64,000 nucleotides of DNA from the NCBI GenBank assembly GCA_016714975.1, contig JADKBR010000021.1, forward strand, positions 62,001-126,000, written 5' to 3'. The notes beneath the pieces were generated by a model. It did no database searches. It saw only the letters and a list, made by a program, of their open reading frames with translations, and was not told where the DNA came from. Positions 9,512 to 18,326 of the stretch are shown piece by piece; the stretch's first letter is position 1, and each line of letters starts with the position of its first letter. The translations under genes and the position numbers were made by a program. Origin of the DNA: Candidatus Dechloromonas phosphorivorans (GTDB taxonomy: Bacteria; Pseudomonadota; Gammaproteobacteria; Burkholderiales; Rhodocyclaceae).

Positions 9512-10657
9512 ATGACCATACCGCGCACTATTCTCAGTGACGAACACCGTCAATTCGCCGAATCGCTCGACCGCTTCATCGCGGTCGAAGTTGCCCCGCA
9601 CTACGAGCGCTACGAGGATCAGGGCTACATCGACCGCGAGGTGTGGCTGAAGGCCGGCGAATCCGGTTACCTGTGCACCTCGATGCCCGAGGAGTACGGC
9701 GGCGCCGGCGCCGACAAGCTCTACAGCGTCGTGCTCTTCGAGCAGCCGGCGCGCCGGGCGGTGCAGAACCTGCTCGGGATGCTGCTGCATTCGGAGATCG
9801 TCGCACCTTACCTGCTGCATTACGGCAGCGAGTTCCTCAAGCGGAAATACCTGCCCAGGATGGCGACCGGCGAACTGATCGGCGCCATCGCCATGACCGA
9901 GCCGGCGGCCGGATCCGACCTCCAGGGTATCCGCACGACAGCGGTGCGCGACGGCGACCATTACGTCCTGAACGGGTCAAAAACCTTCATCACCAACGGG
10001 TCGCACTGCGACCTGGTGATCGTCGTCGCGCGCACCGCGCCGGGCGGCGGCGCGAAAGGGATGAGTCTGTTCGTCGTCGATACGACGATGGCCGGCTTCA
10101 CCAAGGGCAGGCGCCTGAAGAAGATCGGCCTCAAGGCGCAGGACACCGGCGAGTTGTTCTTCGACAACGTCCGCGTGCCGGCGGAAAACCTGCTTGGCCA
10201 GGAGAACGGGGGCTTTGCCTGCCTGATGAACGAGCTGCCCTGGGAGCGGCTGCAGGTTGCCATCACCGCGGTGGCCCAGATGGAGGCGGCGATTGGCTGG
10301 ACGAGCGGCTACTGCCGCGAGCGGGAAGCTTTCGGCAAGGCGATCATCGAATTCCAGAACACGCGCTTCACGCTGGCCGAGGCGCTGACCGAGGTGCAGA
10401 TCGCCCGGGTCTTCATCGACCGCTGCATCGAGCTGCACATCAAGGGCGAACTCGATTCGACCGCCGCCTCGATGGCCAAGTACTGGTGCACCGACCTGCA
10501 ATGCAAGGTGCTCGATGCCTGCCTGCAGTTGCATGGCGGCTATGGCTACATGTGGGAATACCCGATCGCCCGGGCTTGGGCGGACGCCCGCGTCGCCCGG
10601 ATCTACGGGGGCTCGAACGAAATCATGAAGGAACTGATCGCGCGGCAGTTGCCCTAG
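9512..10657 (+). CDS. Acyl-CoA dehydrogenase (LCAD/IVD-like)
   Basis: 381 residues, full length for the family. AGGAAGA precedes the ATG at 9512. FAD and substrate motifs are clear: AMTEPAAGSDLQGIRTTA (127-144), FITNGSHCDLVIVVART, and the C-terminal QLHGGYGYMWEYPIAR and YGGSNEIMKELIAR. In this last motif the position used as catalytic Glu in medium-chain enzymes is Gly; instead Glu245 in PWERL matches the catalytic Glu of long-chain and isovaleryl-CoA dehydrogenases. The enzyme introduces the 2,3-double bond and passes electrons to ETF. It is 17 bases after the SDR gene in the same operon. Confidence 0.9.
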   Translation: MTIPRTILSDEHRQFAESLDRFIAVEVAPHYERYEDQGYIDREVWLKAGESGYLCTSMPEEYGGAGADKLYSVVLFEQPARRAVQNLLGMLLHSEIVAPYLLHYGSEFLKRKYLPRMATGELIGAIAMTEPAAGSDLQGIRTTAVRDGDHYVLNGSKTFITNGSHCDLVIVVARTAPGGGAKGMSLFVVDTTMAGFTKGRRLKKIGLKAQDTGELFFDNVRVPAENLLGQENGGFACLMNELPWERLQVAITAVAQMEAAIGWTSGYCREREAFGKAIIEFQNTRFTLAEALTEVQIARVFIDRCIELHIKGELDSTAASMAKYWCTDLQCKVLDACLQLHGGYGYMWEYPIARAWADARVARIYGGSNEIMKELIARQLP

Positions 10658-10719
10658 GGCCCAGAGCCGCCGCCGGCGGGGGTGTCATTTCAAGTACGCA
10701 AAAATGTCAGGAGGCAAGC

Positions 10720-12277
10720 GTGTCCGCAGAGATCAGATCGCCGCTCGAGATGTTCTATCACTGGGAGGCCACGACGCCCGACAAGGTATTCCTGCGTCAG
10801 CCACATCATCTTGAATGGACCGAGTACACCTGGGCCGAGATCGGCCAGCAGGTGCGACGTCTGGCGACCTTCATCAACGGTCAGCGCCTGCCTCCGGGCA
10901 GGATGGACGGTAACAGCAGGGTCGGACCTGCAGTGGGCCACCAGCGTGCCAATCTCCGGGCCAGGACCTCGGCAATCACACATCGAGCACGCGATGCGCG
11001 GATCTTCCGGGTTTCGATGGGCGACCGCCGGGGTCGTCAGGGTGGCGATGCTCGGCTGCAAGGCGCCTTGCCAGTTTGCGCTGTCCGACGTCATCCAGGA
11101 CTCGCCGCCCTTTGCCGAGTCGCCGGTGCCCGATCCCGACGGTCTGATGATGATTCTTTACACCTCGGGCACCACCGGCAATCCCAAGGGAGTCATGCAC
11201 CTGCACGCGACGGCGGGTTACGTCTGCCCCGACCTGGCGAAGAACCTGCGATTTGAATCGGGGACTTCCCGCCTGATGTCCTACCTGCCGCTGTCGCATA
11301 TCGCGGAACGCGTGCTGATCGAGTTCTGCAGTCTGTACACGAACGCCACGGTGTCATTCTCCGAGGGCCTGGTCACTTTCGCCGACGAACTGCGTTCGGT
11401 GCAGCCGACCTTCTTTTTCTCGGTGCCGCGCTTGTGGACCAAGTTCAAGGAGGCTGTCGAGGCCAGAATTCCGCCGGCCGCCATGGCGACCCTGAGCGAC
11501 GAGCAGAAGGCCGGGATTCGCCAGCAGCTCGGGCTGGCCTCGGCCAACTTCATCGTCAGCGGATCGGCGCCGGTCTCGCCGGAAGTCCAGCGCTGGTTTC
11601 TCGATTTGGGCGTTGCCCTGCGCGATGGCTACGGCGCCACCGAAAATTTCATCGATGGCTGCGCCTGGATGCGTGACGACAATCCGCTGCCGGGCTCCGT
11701 CGGAACGTCGATGGGGACTGCCGAAGTGAAGATCTCGGAAGACAACGAAATCCTCTTCCGCAGCAAGGGCGTCATGAAGGGTTATTACAGGAACCCGGAA
11801 AAGACCGCTGAAGTCATTGTCGATGGCTGGTACCACACCGGTGACAAGGGCCGCTTCGACGCGAACGGGAATCTGTGGATCACCGGGCGCATGAGCGAGG
11901 TGTTCAAGACCTCCAAGGGCAAGTTCGTCGAGCCGCAGGCACTGGAGAACCGCTTTGCCAAAGTTGCCGAACTCGGCCAGACCTGCATTTTCGGCCATGG
12001 TCTCGATCAGCCGGTGTTGCTGGCCAATCTGTCGGAACCGGGGCGGGCGACCGCGCGCGACGAATTGGTGCGCCTCCTGACGCAGGCGTTGGCGGAGGTC
12101 AATGCCATTGTTCAGCACCATGAGCGGATCAATCAGATCTTCATAGCCCGCGACGAATGGCAGATCGGCAATGGCCTGCTGACGCCGACCATGAAACTCA
12201 AACGCAAGGCGGTCGAGACGCATTACCGCGACTGGGTGGCAGCGCGGCTCAATGGCGGGCCGGTGGTTTTCGAGTGA
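10720..12277 (+). pseudogene. AMP-forming acyl-CoA ligase (FadD-like), N-terminal region decayed
   Basis: The GTG at 10720 (AGGAGG 5 bases upstream) opens a good FadD-like N-terminus: SPLEMFYHWEATTPDKVFLRQ and YTWAEIGQQVRRLATFING. At about 10905 similarity breaks. Over the next 130 bases fragments of sense appear in different frames (SHIEHA in one, DARIF in another), and the distance from the PPG turn to the P-loop is some 30 residues shorter than normal. From about 11040 one frame is intact to 12277: ILYTSGTTGNPKGVMH, YGATE, the GWYHTGDKGRFD motif, and the C-terminal Lys region NGLLTPTMKLKR. Several frame changes plus lost sequence suggest real decay rather than one sequencing slip. If inactive, substrate activation must come from another ligase. 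Confidence 0.8.
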
Positions 12278-12283
12278 GGCCTG

Positions 12284-12314
12284 GGCGAATCCACTGCCTG
12301 CCGGGTGATTCGCC
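12284..12314 (+). terminator. Stem-loop after the CoA operon
   Basis: GGCGAAT (12284-12290) pairs with ATTCGCC (12308-12314), and CAC with GTG continues the stem after a one-base bulge. It starts 7 bases after the ligase stop. There is no following T-run, so it is at best an imperfect intrinsic terminator. Confidence 0.35.
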
Positions 12315-12401
12315 GTGACATGAATCGCCATCTGCTCATCGCGGACAGCCCGTGCTGGCATCTGTTGTCTTGGCCGATGGCGCTCGGGATTGCCATGGTG
12401 A

Positions 12402-13973
12402 ATGGTTGAATGCGCCAGCGCCGCCGGTTTCGGGCAGAATCCGGCAATGCCTGCATACGGTTTGTTTCCTGCCAACCAATTTGTGACAACCAGCGGCAGT
12501 AGCGGTGATTGCACCGCTTTGCCGCAGGCCCGATGGTATTTCGGGAACGAAACCATTGCCGTACCGAAGCCGGGCGCGCTGCTCGCGGGTTTCGACCCGG
12601 TCTTGCCTCTACGGAATGACCTCGCGGCCTGGGCCAGGGCGACGCCGATCGACGCTGCCGTGGCGCTGCCGCCGCTGGTCTGGCTGGGTGCGCCGGACAC
12701 CCTGGCGGGGACGCAACTCGCTGGCGATGGTCGGATGATCCGCAGCGGCGGCAACGAGCTGACACTGCTACTGGCACCGCGGCTGCCGCTGAACAGTGCC
12801 TGGTTCGACGCGAGCAGCGTCGCGTTCTTTCGCGGTCGACCGCTGAAAATGCGCGGAAATCAGCAGGATGGAAGTTTCGTTGCGCGGACCTTGTGGCCGC
12901 AGGATTTTCGTCTGCCGGAAGCGCCGGCAAGGACTGGTCTGCCTGGCGTTCCTGCACTCTTGAGGGACTGGATGCGGGCGCAGCCGCAGGGCGGGGCGCG
13001 CAGCCCGTTTGCCGTCGAGTCGCTGTGGCGGCGCTCGGGAAGCAGTGGGCCCCGGGCCGGGCAGCCACTGCTTGGCCTGATGCTGAATGGCGCCCAGGGT
13101 GATGACGACGAGGCGCACGCTGGCCACTTCGCACTGATGACTGGTCGCATCGGCGCCCAGGGCGGCATCGATGAATGGCTGGTCAACAATTTCTATACAC
13201 TCGATTGCGAAAGCGAGAAGGGCATCATCGCCGCGCCGGTGCCACTCGACAATTACCTCGGCGACCTGAACAGCGGCCAGGCCTGGTATCGCCCGTCTTA
13301 CCTGCTGGTGGCGACGCTCAAGCATGCGCGCAGCGCGGCGCGTCTGCAATCGGCACTGGGCCGCGTGTACAACCAGTTTTATCGCCACCAGTTCGCCTAT
13401 CAGCACGCCAGCGCCAACTGCGCCGGGATCAGCGTGACGACCGCGCGCACACTCGGCTGGCGGGTGCCGGAACGCGGGGCGGAGAGCTGGCCGAAAGCGA
13501 TCGCGGCCTTGCCGCTGGTCGCGCTCAAGGAGAGAAGCCTGGCAAGAGCCAAGGCGACCTTCGACTATCTGACCGAGGACCGGACCATGCTCTACCCGGC
13601 GGCGGCCTTCGAGGAAATGGGCACCGACCTGCTGCGCTTGGCGAGCGGCAAGGCTGGCCGTAAGCTGACGGCACTGGAAAAGGTGCTGGCCGAAGATATC
13701 GAGGAAATTTTGCTCGTCCGCGTGCCGCAGTTTCCGTCCAGCCGCGCCTGGGGCGACTGGCCGGTCGAGAGCAGCGTCGAGTACAACGCGCGCGTGCCGA
13801 AGAACCCTGCAGAGCGGAAGATCATCCCGGTGCCGCCGCGCAGGTTCCCCGACGAATTGCGCGATCCGCAATCGCCGGGCGAGCCGTGGCGGCGTTCCGA
13901 TTACGCGGTGGCCGGCTGGTCGCTGGCGATTGTTGCGCTGATAGCGCTCATCCTGCGCCGGCTCTTGGCATAA
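12402..13973 (+). CDS. Papain-like (DUF4105/Lnb-N-like) protein with C-terminal membrane anchor
   Basis: 523 residues; not a family I can name with certainty. A stretch near residues 240-260 (HAGHFALMTGRIG) and a later one near 345 (NQFYRHQFAYQHASANCAGIS) give a His-before-Cys order with Cys at a helix start. That is the layout of permuted papain/NlpC-like enzymes such as DUF4105, so a peptidase, amidase or acyltransferase is possible. The C-terminus is one hydrophobic helix followed by LRRLLA (SLAIVALIALIL), a tail anchor. There is no N-terminal signal peptide. The start is uncertain (ATG 12402 or 12447; neither has a good ribosome site). It ends 7 bases before an ABC permease gene and probably belongs to that operon. 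Confidence 0.6.
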   Translation: MVECASAAGFGQNPAMPAYGLFPANQFVTTSGSSGDCTALPQARWYFGNETIAVPKPGALLAGFDPVLPLRNDLAAWARATPIDAAVALPPLVWLGAPDTLAGTQLAGDGRMIRSGGNELTLLLAPRLPLNSAWFDASSVAFFRGRPLKMRGNQQDGSFVARTLWPQDFRLPEAPARTGLPGVPALLRDWMRAQPQGGARSPFAVESLWRRSGSSGPRAGQPLLGLMLNGAQGDDDEAHAGHFALMTGRIGAQGGIDEWLVNNFYTLDCESEKGIIAAPVPLDNYLGDLNSGQAWYRPSYLLVATLKHARSAARLQSALGRVYNQFYRHQFAYQHASANCAGISVTTARTLGWRVPERGAESWPKAIAALPLVALKERSLARAKATFDYLTEDRTMLYPAAAFEEMGTDLLRLASGKAGRKLTALEKVLAEDIEEILLVRVPQFPSSRAWGDWPVESSVEYNARVPKNPAERKIIPVPPRRFPDELRDPQSPGEPWRRSDYAVAGWSLAIVALIALILRRLLA

Positions 13974-13980
13974 TTCGCCC

Positions 13981-14958
13981 GTGCTTGCCTACATTGTCCG
14001 CCGCCTGATGTACGCCATCCCGATCCTGATCGGGGTGAATCTTCTCACCTTCGCGCTGTTTTTCGTCGTCAATACGCCGGACGACATGGCGCGGATGCAG
14101 CTCGGGGTCAAGCGGGTGACGCCGGAGGCGATCGAGAAATGGAAGGTCGAGCGCGGCTACGACAAGCCGCTGCTGTTCAATTCCGGTGCTTCCGGACTGT
14201 CGACCGCAACCGACACGGTTTTCTTCCAGAAATCGGCGCGCATGTTCGCCGGCGATTTCGGCCGCGCCGAGGACGGCCGCGACATCGCCCGCGAAATCGG
14301 CGTCCGCATGGGGCCATCGCTGGCCATCGCGCTGCCCACGTTCATCCTCGGCCTCTTCGTGACGGTAAGCTTCGCCCTGACGCTGGCCTTCTTCCGCGCC
14401 AGCGCTTTCGACTTCTGGGGCGTCGTGCTGTGCGTGGCGATGATGTCGATCTCGGGGCTGTTCTACATCATCGGCGGCCAGTACCTGATCAGCAAGGTGT
14501 GGCGGCTGGTGCCGATTTCCGGTTTCGGCGACAGCCTGGACGCCTGGCGCTTCCTGATCCTGCCGGTGGTGATCGGTGTGATTTCCGGGATCGGCTCGTC
14601 GACACGCTGGTACCGGACCATCTTCCTCGAGGAAGTGAACAAGGATTACGTGCGCACGGCTCGTGCCAAGGGCCTGCCGGAAACTGTCGTCTTCTTCCGT
14701 CACGTCCTGCGCAATGCGCTGATCCCGATCCTGACCGGCGTCGTCGTCGTCATTCCGCTGCTCTTCATGGGCTCGCTGCTGACCGAATCCTTCTTCGGCG
14801 TCCCCGGCCTCGGCAGCTACACGATCGACGCGATCAACGCGCAGGACTTCGCCGTGGTGCGCTCGATGGTCTTCATCGGTTCGGTGCTCTACATCGTCGG
14901 CCTGATCCTGACCGACATTTCCTACACGCTGGTCGATCCGCGGATCCGCTTCGAATGA
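13981..14958 (+). CDS. Oligopeptide-type ABC transporter permease (YejB/DppB-like)
   Basis: 325 residues, GTG start at 13981. The N-terminus MLAYIVRRLMYAIPILIGV is the classical DppB/OppB first helix. A periplasmic loop, four further helices and the permease EAA-type loop (EEVNKDYVRTARAKGLPE) follow, ending with SYTLVDPRIRFE. Its last four bases ATGA overlap the next gene. Substrates of the family include oligopeptides, nickel and microcin-like peptides. No binding-protein gene is next to it, which is unusual for this importer class. Confidence 0.9.
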   Translation: MLAYIVRRLMYAIPILIGVNLLTFALFFVVNTPDDMARMQLGVKRVTPEAIEKWKVERGYDKPLLFNSGASGLSTATDTVFFQKSARMFAGDFGRAEDGRDIAREIGVRMGPSLAIALPTFILGLFVTVSFALTLAFFRASAFDFWGVVLCVAMMSISGLFYIIGGQYLISKVWRLVPISGFGDSLDAWRFLILPVVIGVISGIGSSTRWYRTIFLEEVNKDYVRTARAKGLPETVVFFRHVLRNALIPILTGVVVVIPLLFMGSLLTESFFGVPGLGSYTIDAINAQDFAVVRSMVFIGSVLYIVGLILTDISYTLVDPRIRFE

Positions 14959-16349
14959 CCGGGTTCCAGGTCGTCATCCTCTGGTCGGACGTCCTGATCT
15001 GGCTGCTGGTCGCCGCCGGCATCGGCCTCGGCGTGCTGATCGCCAGGAGTCCGCCGCTGCTCCTTGCCTGGCGGCGGGTTGGCGCCAACCGGGCCGGCAT
15101 GGCCGCGGCGACGGTGCTGCTCGCTTTCGTTGCCATCGGCCTGCTCGATTCGCTGCATTACCGCCTGCAACTGGAGAGCAAGCCCGGGCAAAAGGCGCAA
15201 TACGCGATCGAGGTGCTGTCGCTGCTCGACCTTGTCGCTGCGCCGCTGCGCACGCGCAACGAGAAGACCTACTCCGAGCCGTTCGCCACCCGCCTCTATG
15301 CCAAGGAAAGCTACGACCTCGCGGGGCAGGGCACGGTACGCGACTATCCGCGCCTGAAGCACGGCGGCCAGCATCTCGGCGAACGCGAGGACAAGGTTGC
15401 CGCCGATGCCGGGTTCACCGCATTGCGCGCCGGGTTGCTGGCCATTCTCGGCTGGCTGGCAGTGGCCGGCGTGATAGCCCGGCGGCCTGGCGCGATCGAC
15501 GCCCCGGGATGGCGGAAAATCTGGCGCGGCGAAACGAGCTTCGCATGGAACGCCGTGCTGATCACGCTCGGCCTCATGATGCTGGTCGGCGCGCCGCTGT
15601 TCTGGCTGGCCGGGCAATATCACGTCTTCGGCACCGACAAGGTCGGGCAGGATGTGCTCTACCAGGTGCTGAAAAGTGTGCGCACCGGCCTGATCATCGG
15701 ACTCGTCACGACGCTGGTCATGCTGCCGGTGGCCGTGCTCCTCGGCATCATCGCCGGCTATTTCCGCGGCTGGGTCGATGATGTGATCCAGTACATCTAT
15801 ACCGTGCTCAGCTCGATCCCCGGCGTGCTGCTCATCGCCGCCGCGGTACTGATGATGCAGGTGGTCATCGACACCCATCCGCAATGGTTCGCGACTGCCG
15901 CCGAACGCGCCGACCTGCGCCTGCTGGCGCTCTGCTTCATCCTCGGCATCACCTCGTGGACGGGGCTGTGCCGGCTGCTGCGCGGCGAGACGCTGAAGCT
16001 GCGCGAGCTGGAGTACATCCAGGCGGCACAATCCTTCGGCGTTTCGAGCTGGCGCATCGTCGTCCGCCACATCCTGCCCAACCTGATGCACATCGTCATC
16101 ATCGCCCTGGTCATGGATTTCTCCGGGCTGGTGCTGGCCGAAGCGGTGCTCTCCTACGTCGGCATCGGCGTCGATCCGACGATGACCAGCTTCGGCACGA
16201 TGATCAACAGCGCGCGCATGGAACTGGGCCGCGAACCGGTCGTCTGGTGGTCGCTGGCGGCGGCGTTCACCGCCATGTTCATCCTCGTGCTGGCGGCCAA
16301 CCTGTTCGCCGACGCCGTGCGCGACGCATTCGACCCGAGAGCGGCATGA
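14955..16349 (+). CDS. Oligopeptide-type ABC transporter permease, second subunit with large periplasmic insert
   Basis: 464 residues from the ATG at 14955, which overlaps the previous stop. The C-terminal 280 residues are a normal DppC/YejE permease, with EAA loop LRELEYIQAAQSFGVSSWR and TSFGTMINSARMELG. The N-terminal 180 residues differ from standard subunits: two helices (LIWLLVAAGIGLGVLIA, MAAATVLLAFVAIGLL), about 90 hydrophilic residues (SKPGQKAQYAIE through GQHLGEREDKVAADAG), and then another helix. That makes it much longer than the usual 300-340 residues. The insert would lie in the periplasm and may stand in for part of a docking function. Confidence 0.88.
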   Translation: MTGFQVVILWSDVLIWLLVAAGIGLGVLIARSPPLLLAWRRVGANRAGMAAATVLLAFVAIGLLDSLHYRLQLESKPGQKAQYAIEVLSLLDLVAAPLRTRNEKTYSEPFATRLYAKESYDLAGQGTVRDYPRLKHGGQHLGEREDKVAADAGFTALRAGLLAILGWLAVAGVIARRPGAIDAPGWRKIWRGETSFAWNAVLITLGLMMLVGAPLFWLAGQYHVFGTDKVGQDVLYQVLKSVRTGLIIGLVTTLVMLPVAVLLGIIAGYFRGWVDDVIQYIYTVLSSIPGVLLIAAAVLMMQVVIDTHPQWFATAAERADLRLLALCFILGITSWTGLCRLLRGETLKLRELEYIQAAQSFGVSSWRIVVRHILPNLMHIVIIALVMDFSGLVLAEAVLSYVGIGVDPTMTSFGTMINSARMELGREPVVWWSLAAAFTAMFILVLAANLFADAVRDAFDPRAA

Positions 16350-18325
16350 TGCTTGAAGTTACCGACCTGCGCCTTGGCTTCACGGCCGGGAAAAAGATCC
16401 TTGCTGCGGTCGACGGCATTTCCTTTGCCATTTCCAGGGGTGAAACTTTCGCGCTGCTTGGCGAATCCGGCTGCGGAAAGTCGGTCACCGCGCAGGGCAT
16501 CATGCGTCTGCTGCCGGCGGCCGGTCGGGTTGCTGGCGGTAGCGTCAAGCTGAACGGCGAGGAACTGCTGACCCTGGCCGAAGCCGACATGCGCCGGGTG
16601 CGCGGCGCGCGGATCGCGATGATCTTCCAGGAACCGGCGACCAGCCTCAATCCGGTGCTGACGGTGGGCGTGCAGATCGGCGAGGTGCTCGACCTGCATT
16701 GCGGCCTGCGCGGCGAGCCTGCCCGTCAGCGCATGCTGGAACTACTGCGCCAGGTCGGCATCGCCGATCCGGAGAGGCGACTCGACGAGTATCCCTTCCA
16801 GTTTTCCGGTGGCATGAAGCAGCGCGTGATGATCGCCATTGCGCTCGCTGGCGAACCGGACCTGCTGATCGCCGACGAGCCGACGACGGCGCTTGACGTC
16901 ACCGTGCAGGCGCAAATCCTTGACCTGCTGGCGCAACTCCAGCGCGAGCGTGGCATGGGGATACTGCTGATTACCCACGATCTCGGCGTCGTCGCCAGGA
17001 TGGCGCATCGCATCGGCGTCATGTACGCCGGCGAGTTGGTCGAAGTCGCTGCTCGCGAGGAATTCTTTTCCTGCCCGCATCACCCTTACACGCAGGCGCT
17101 GTTCGCCGCCTTGCCGGAAGTCTCGCGGCGCGGCATGGTCCTGACGACGATTCCCGGCCAGGTGCCGTCACCGGAGGCGATGCCGGCCAGTTGCCGTTTC
17201 GCCGACCGTTGCTCGCATGTGATGGCGGTTTGTCGCGAGATTTCTCCAGAGTGGCGCAGCGTCGCAGCCAGCCATTCGCTGCGTTGCCACTGGACGGGTA
17301 GTGCGGCGGAAGTTGCCGATACGCCGCATCTCGGGCTGGGCGACATGATGCCGGAAACGGCGCCTTTTCTCGACGTCGCTGACCTGAAAGTTCATTTCCC
17401 GATTCGCCGCGGCGTCCTGCAACGGACGGTCGGACTCGTGCTTGCGGTCGACGGCGTTTCGCTGGCCATTTCCGCCGGGCACACGCTGGCGCTGGTCGGC
17501 GAATCCGGCTGCGGCAAGACGACGGTCGGCAAGGCGCTGCTACAACTGATCAAACCGACCGCTGGCAGCGTTCGCCTCGGCGGCAACGAACTGGTCGGTA
17601 TGGCGCCGGGGCGCCTGCGCGCGGCGCGCCGGCACATGCAGATGGTCTTTCAGGATCCGTTCGCGTCGCTAAACCCGCGCCTGCGGGTCGGCGAAATCAT
17701 CGCCGAAGGGATGTCCGCGCTGGGGCGCAAAGCGGATTCGGCGGCACAGGCGGCAGCCGTCGCGGCCTTGCTCACGCAGGTGGGCCTGCCGGACGAGGCC
17801 GCCGGGCGTTATCCGCATGAATTCTCGGGCGGCCAGCGTCAGCGTATCGCCATCGCCCGTGCCCTTGCCGTGCAGCCCGAACTGCTGATCTGCGACGAAC
17901 CGACCTCGGCGCTCGATGTGTCGGTGCAGGCGCAGATCCTCAACCTGTTGAAAAAACTGCAGGAAGAACTTGGCGTCGCCTACCTGTTCATCACCCACAA
18001 CTTCGCCGTGGTCGAATATCTGGCGAACGACGTGGCGGTGATGTACCTCGGCCGTATCGTCGAGCGGGGCAGGGCGGAAGAGGTCCTGCGGTTGCCGTGG
18101 CACCCCTATACCCAAGCCCTGTTGTCGGCGGTGCCGCCACCAAGGCCGGATGCCCATGCGGCGGCGATCCGCCTGCCCGGTGAAACCCCGTCGCCCGCCA
18201 ATCCGCCGGCCGGCTGTCATTTCCACCCGCGCTGCCCGCAGGCAACGGACATCTGCCGTCAGCGTTATCCGGAAACCAGCCGCGTGTCAGCGACGCATAC
18301 GGTCAACTGCCACCTGGTTGGCTGA
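16346..18325 (+). CDS. Dual-domain ABC transporter ATP-binding protein (YejF/GsiA-like)
   Basis: 659 residues from the ATG at 16346, overlapping the previous stop by ATGA. It has two complete ATPase domains. In the first, the Walker A GESGCGKS is at 39-46, the signature is FSGGMKQRV and the Walker B is LLIADEPTTALDVT. The second starts near residue 334 with GESGCGKT, FSGGQRQRI and LLICDEPTSALDVS. Each domain ends in the oligopeptide-specific extension with a Cys cluster (CRFADRCSHVMAVC; CHFHPRCPQATDIC). Both nucleotide sites look active. With the two permeases it makes a full importer lacking only a binding protein. The gene meets mltD tail to tail with one base between the stop codons. Confidence 0.92.
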   Translation: MMLEVTDLRLGFTAGKKILAAVDGISFAISRGETFALLGESGCGKSVTAQGIMRLLPAAGRVAGGSVKLNGEELLTLAEADMRRVRGARIAMIFQEPATSLNPVLTVGVQIGEVLDLHCGLRGEPARQRMLELLRQVGIADPERRLDEYPFQFSGGMKQRVMIAIALAGEPDLLIADEPTTALDVTVQAQILDLLAQLQRERGMGILLITHDLGVVARMAHRIGVMYAGELVEVAAREEFFSCPHHPYTQALFAALPEVSRRGMVLTTIPGQVPSPEAMPASCRFADRCSHVMAVCREISPEWRSVAASHSLRCHWTGSAAEVADTPHLGLGDMMPETAPFLDVADLKVHFPIRRGVLQRTVGLVLAVDGVSLAISAGHTLALVGESGCGKTTVGKALLQLIKPTAGSVRLGGNELVGMAPGRLRAARRHMQMVFQDPFASLNPRLRVGEIIAEGMSALGRKADSAAQAAAVAALLTQVGLPDEAAGRYPHEFSGGQRQRIAIARALAVQPELLICDEPTSALDVSVQAQILNLLKKLQEELGVAYLFITHNFAVVEYLANDVAVMYLGRIVERGRAEEVLRLPWHPYTQALLSAVPPPRPDAHAAAIRLPGETPSPANPPAGCHFHPRCPQATDICRQRYPETSRVSATHTVNCHLVG

Positions 18326-18326
18326 A

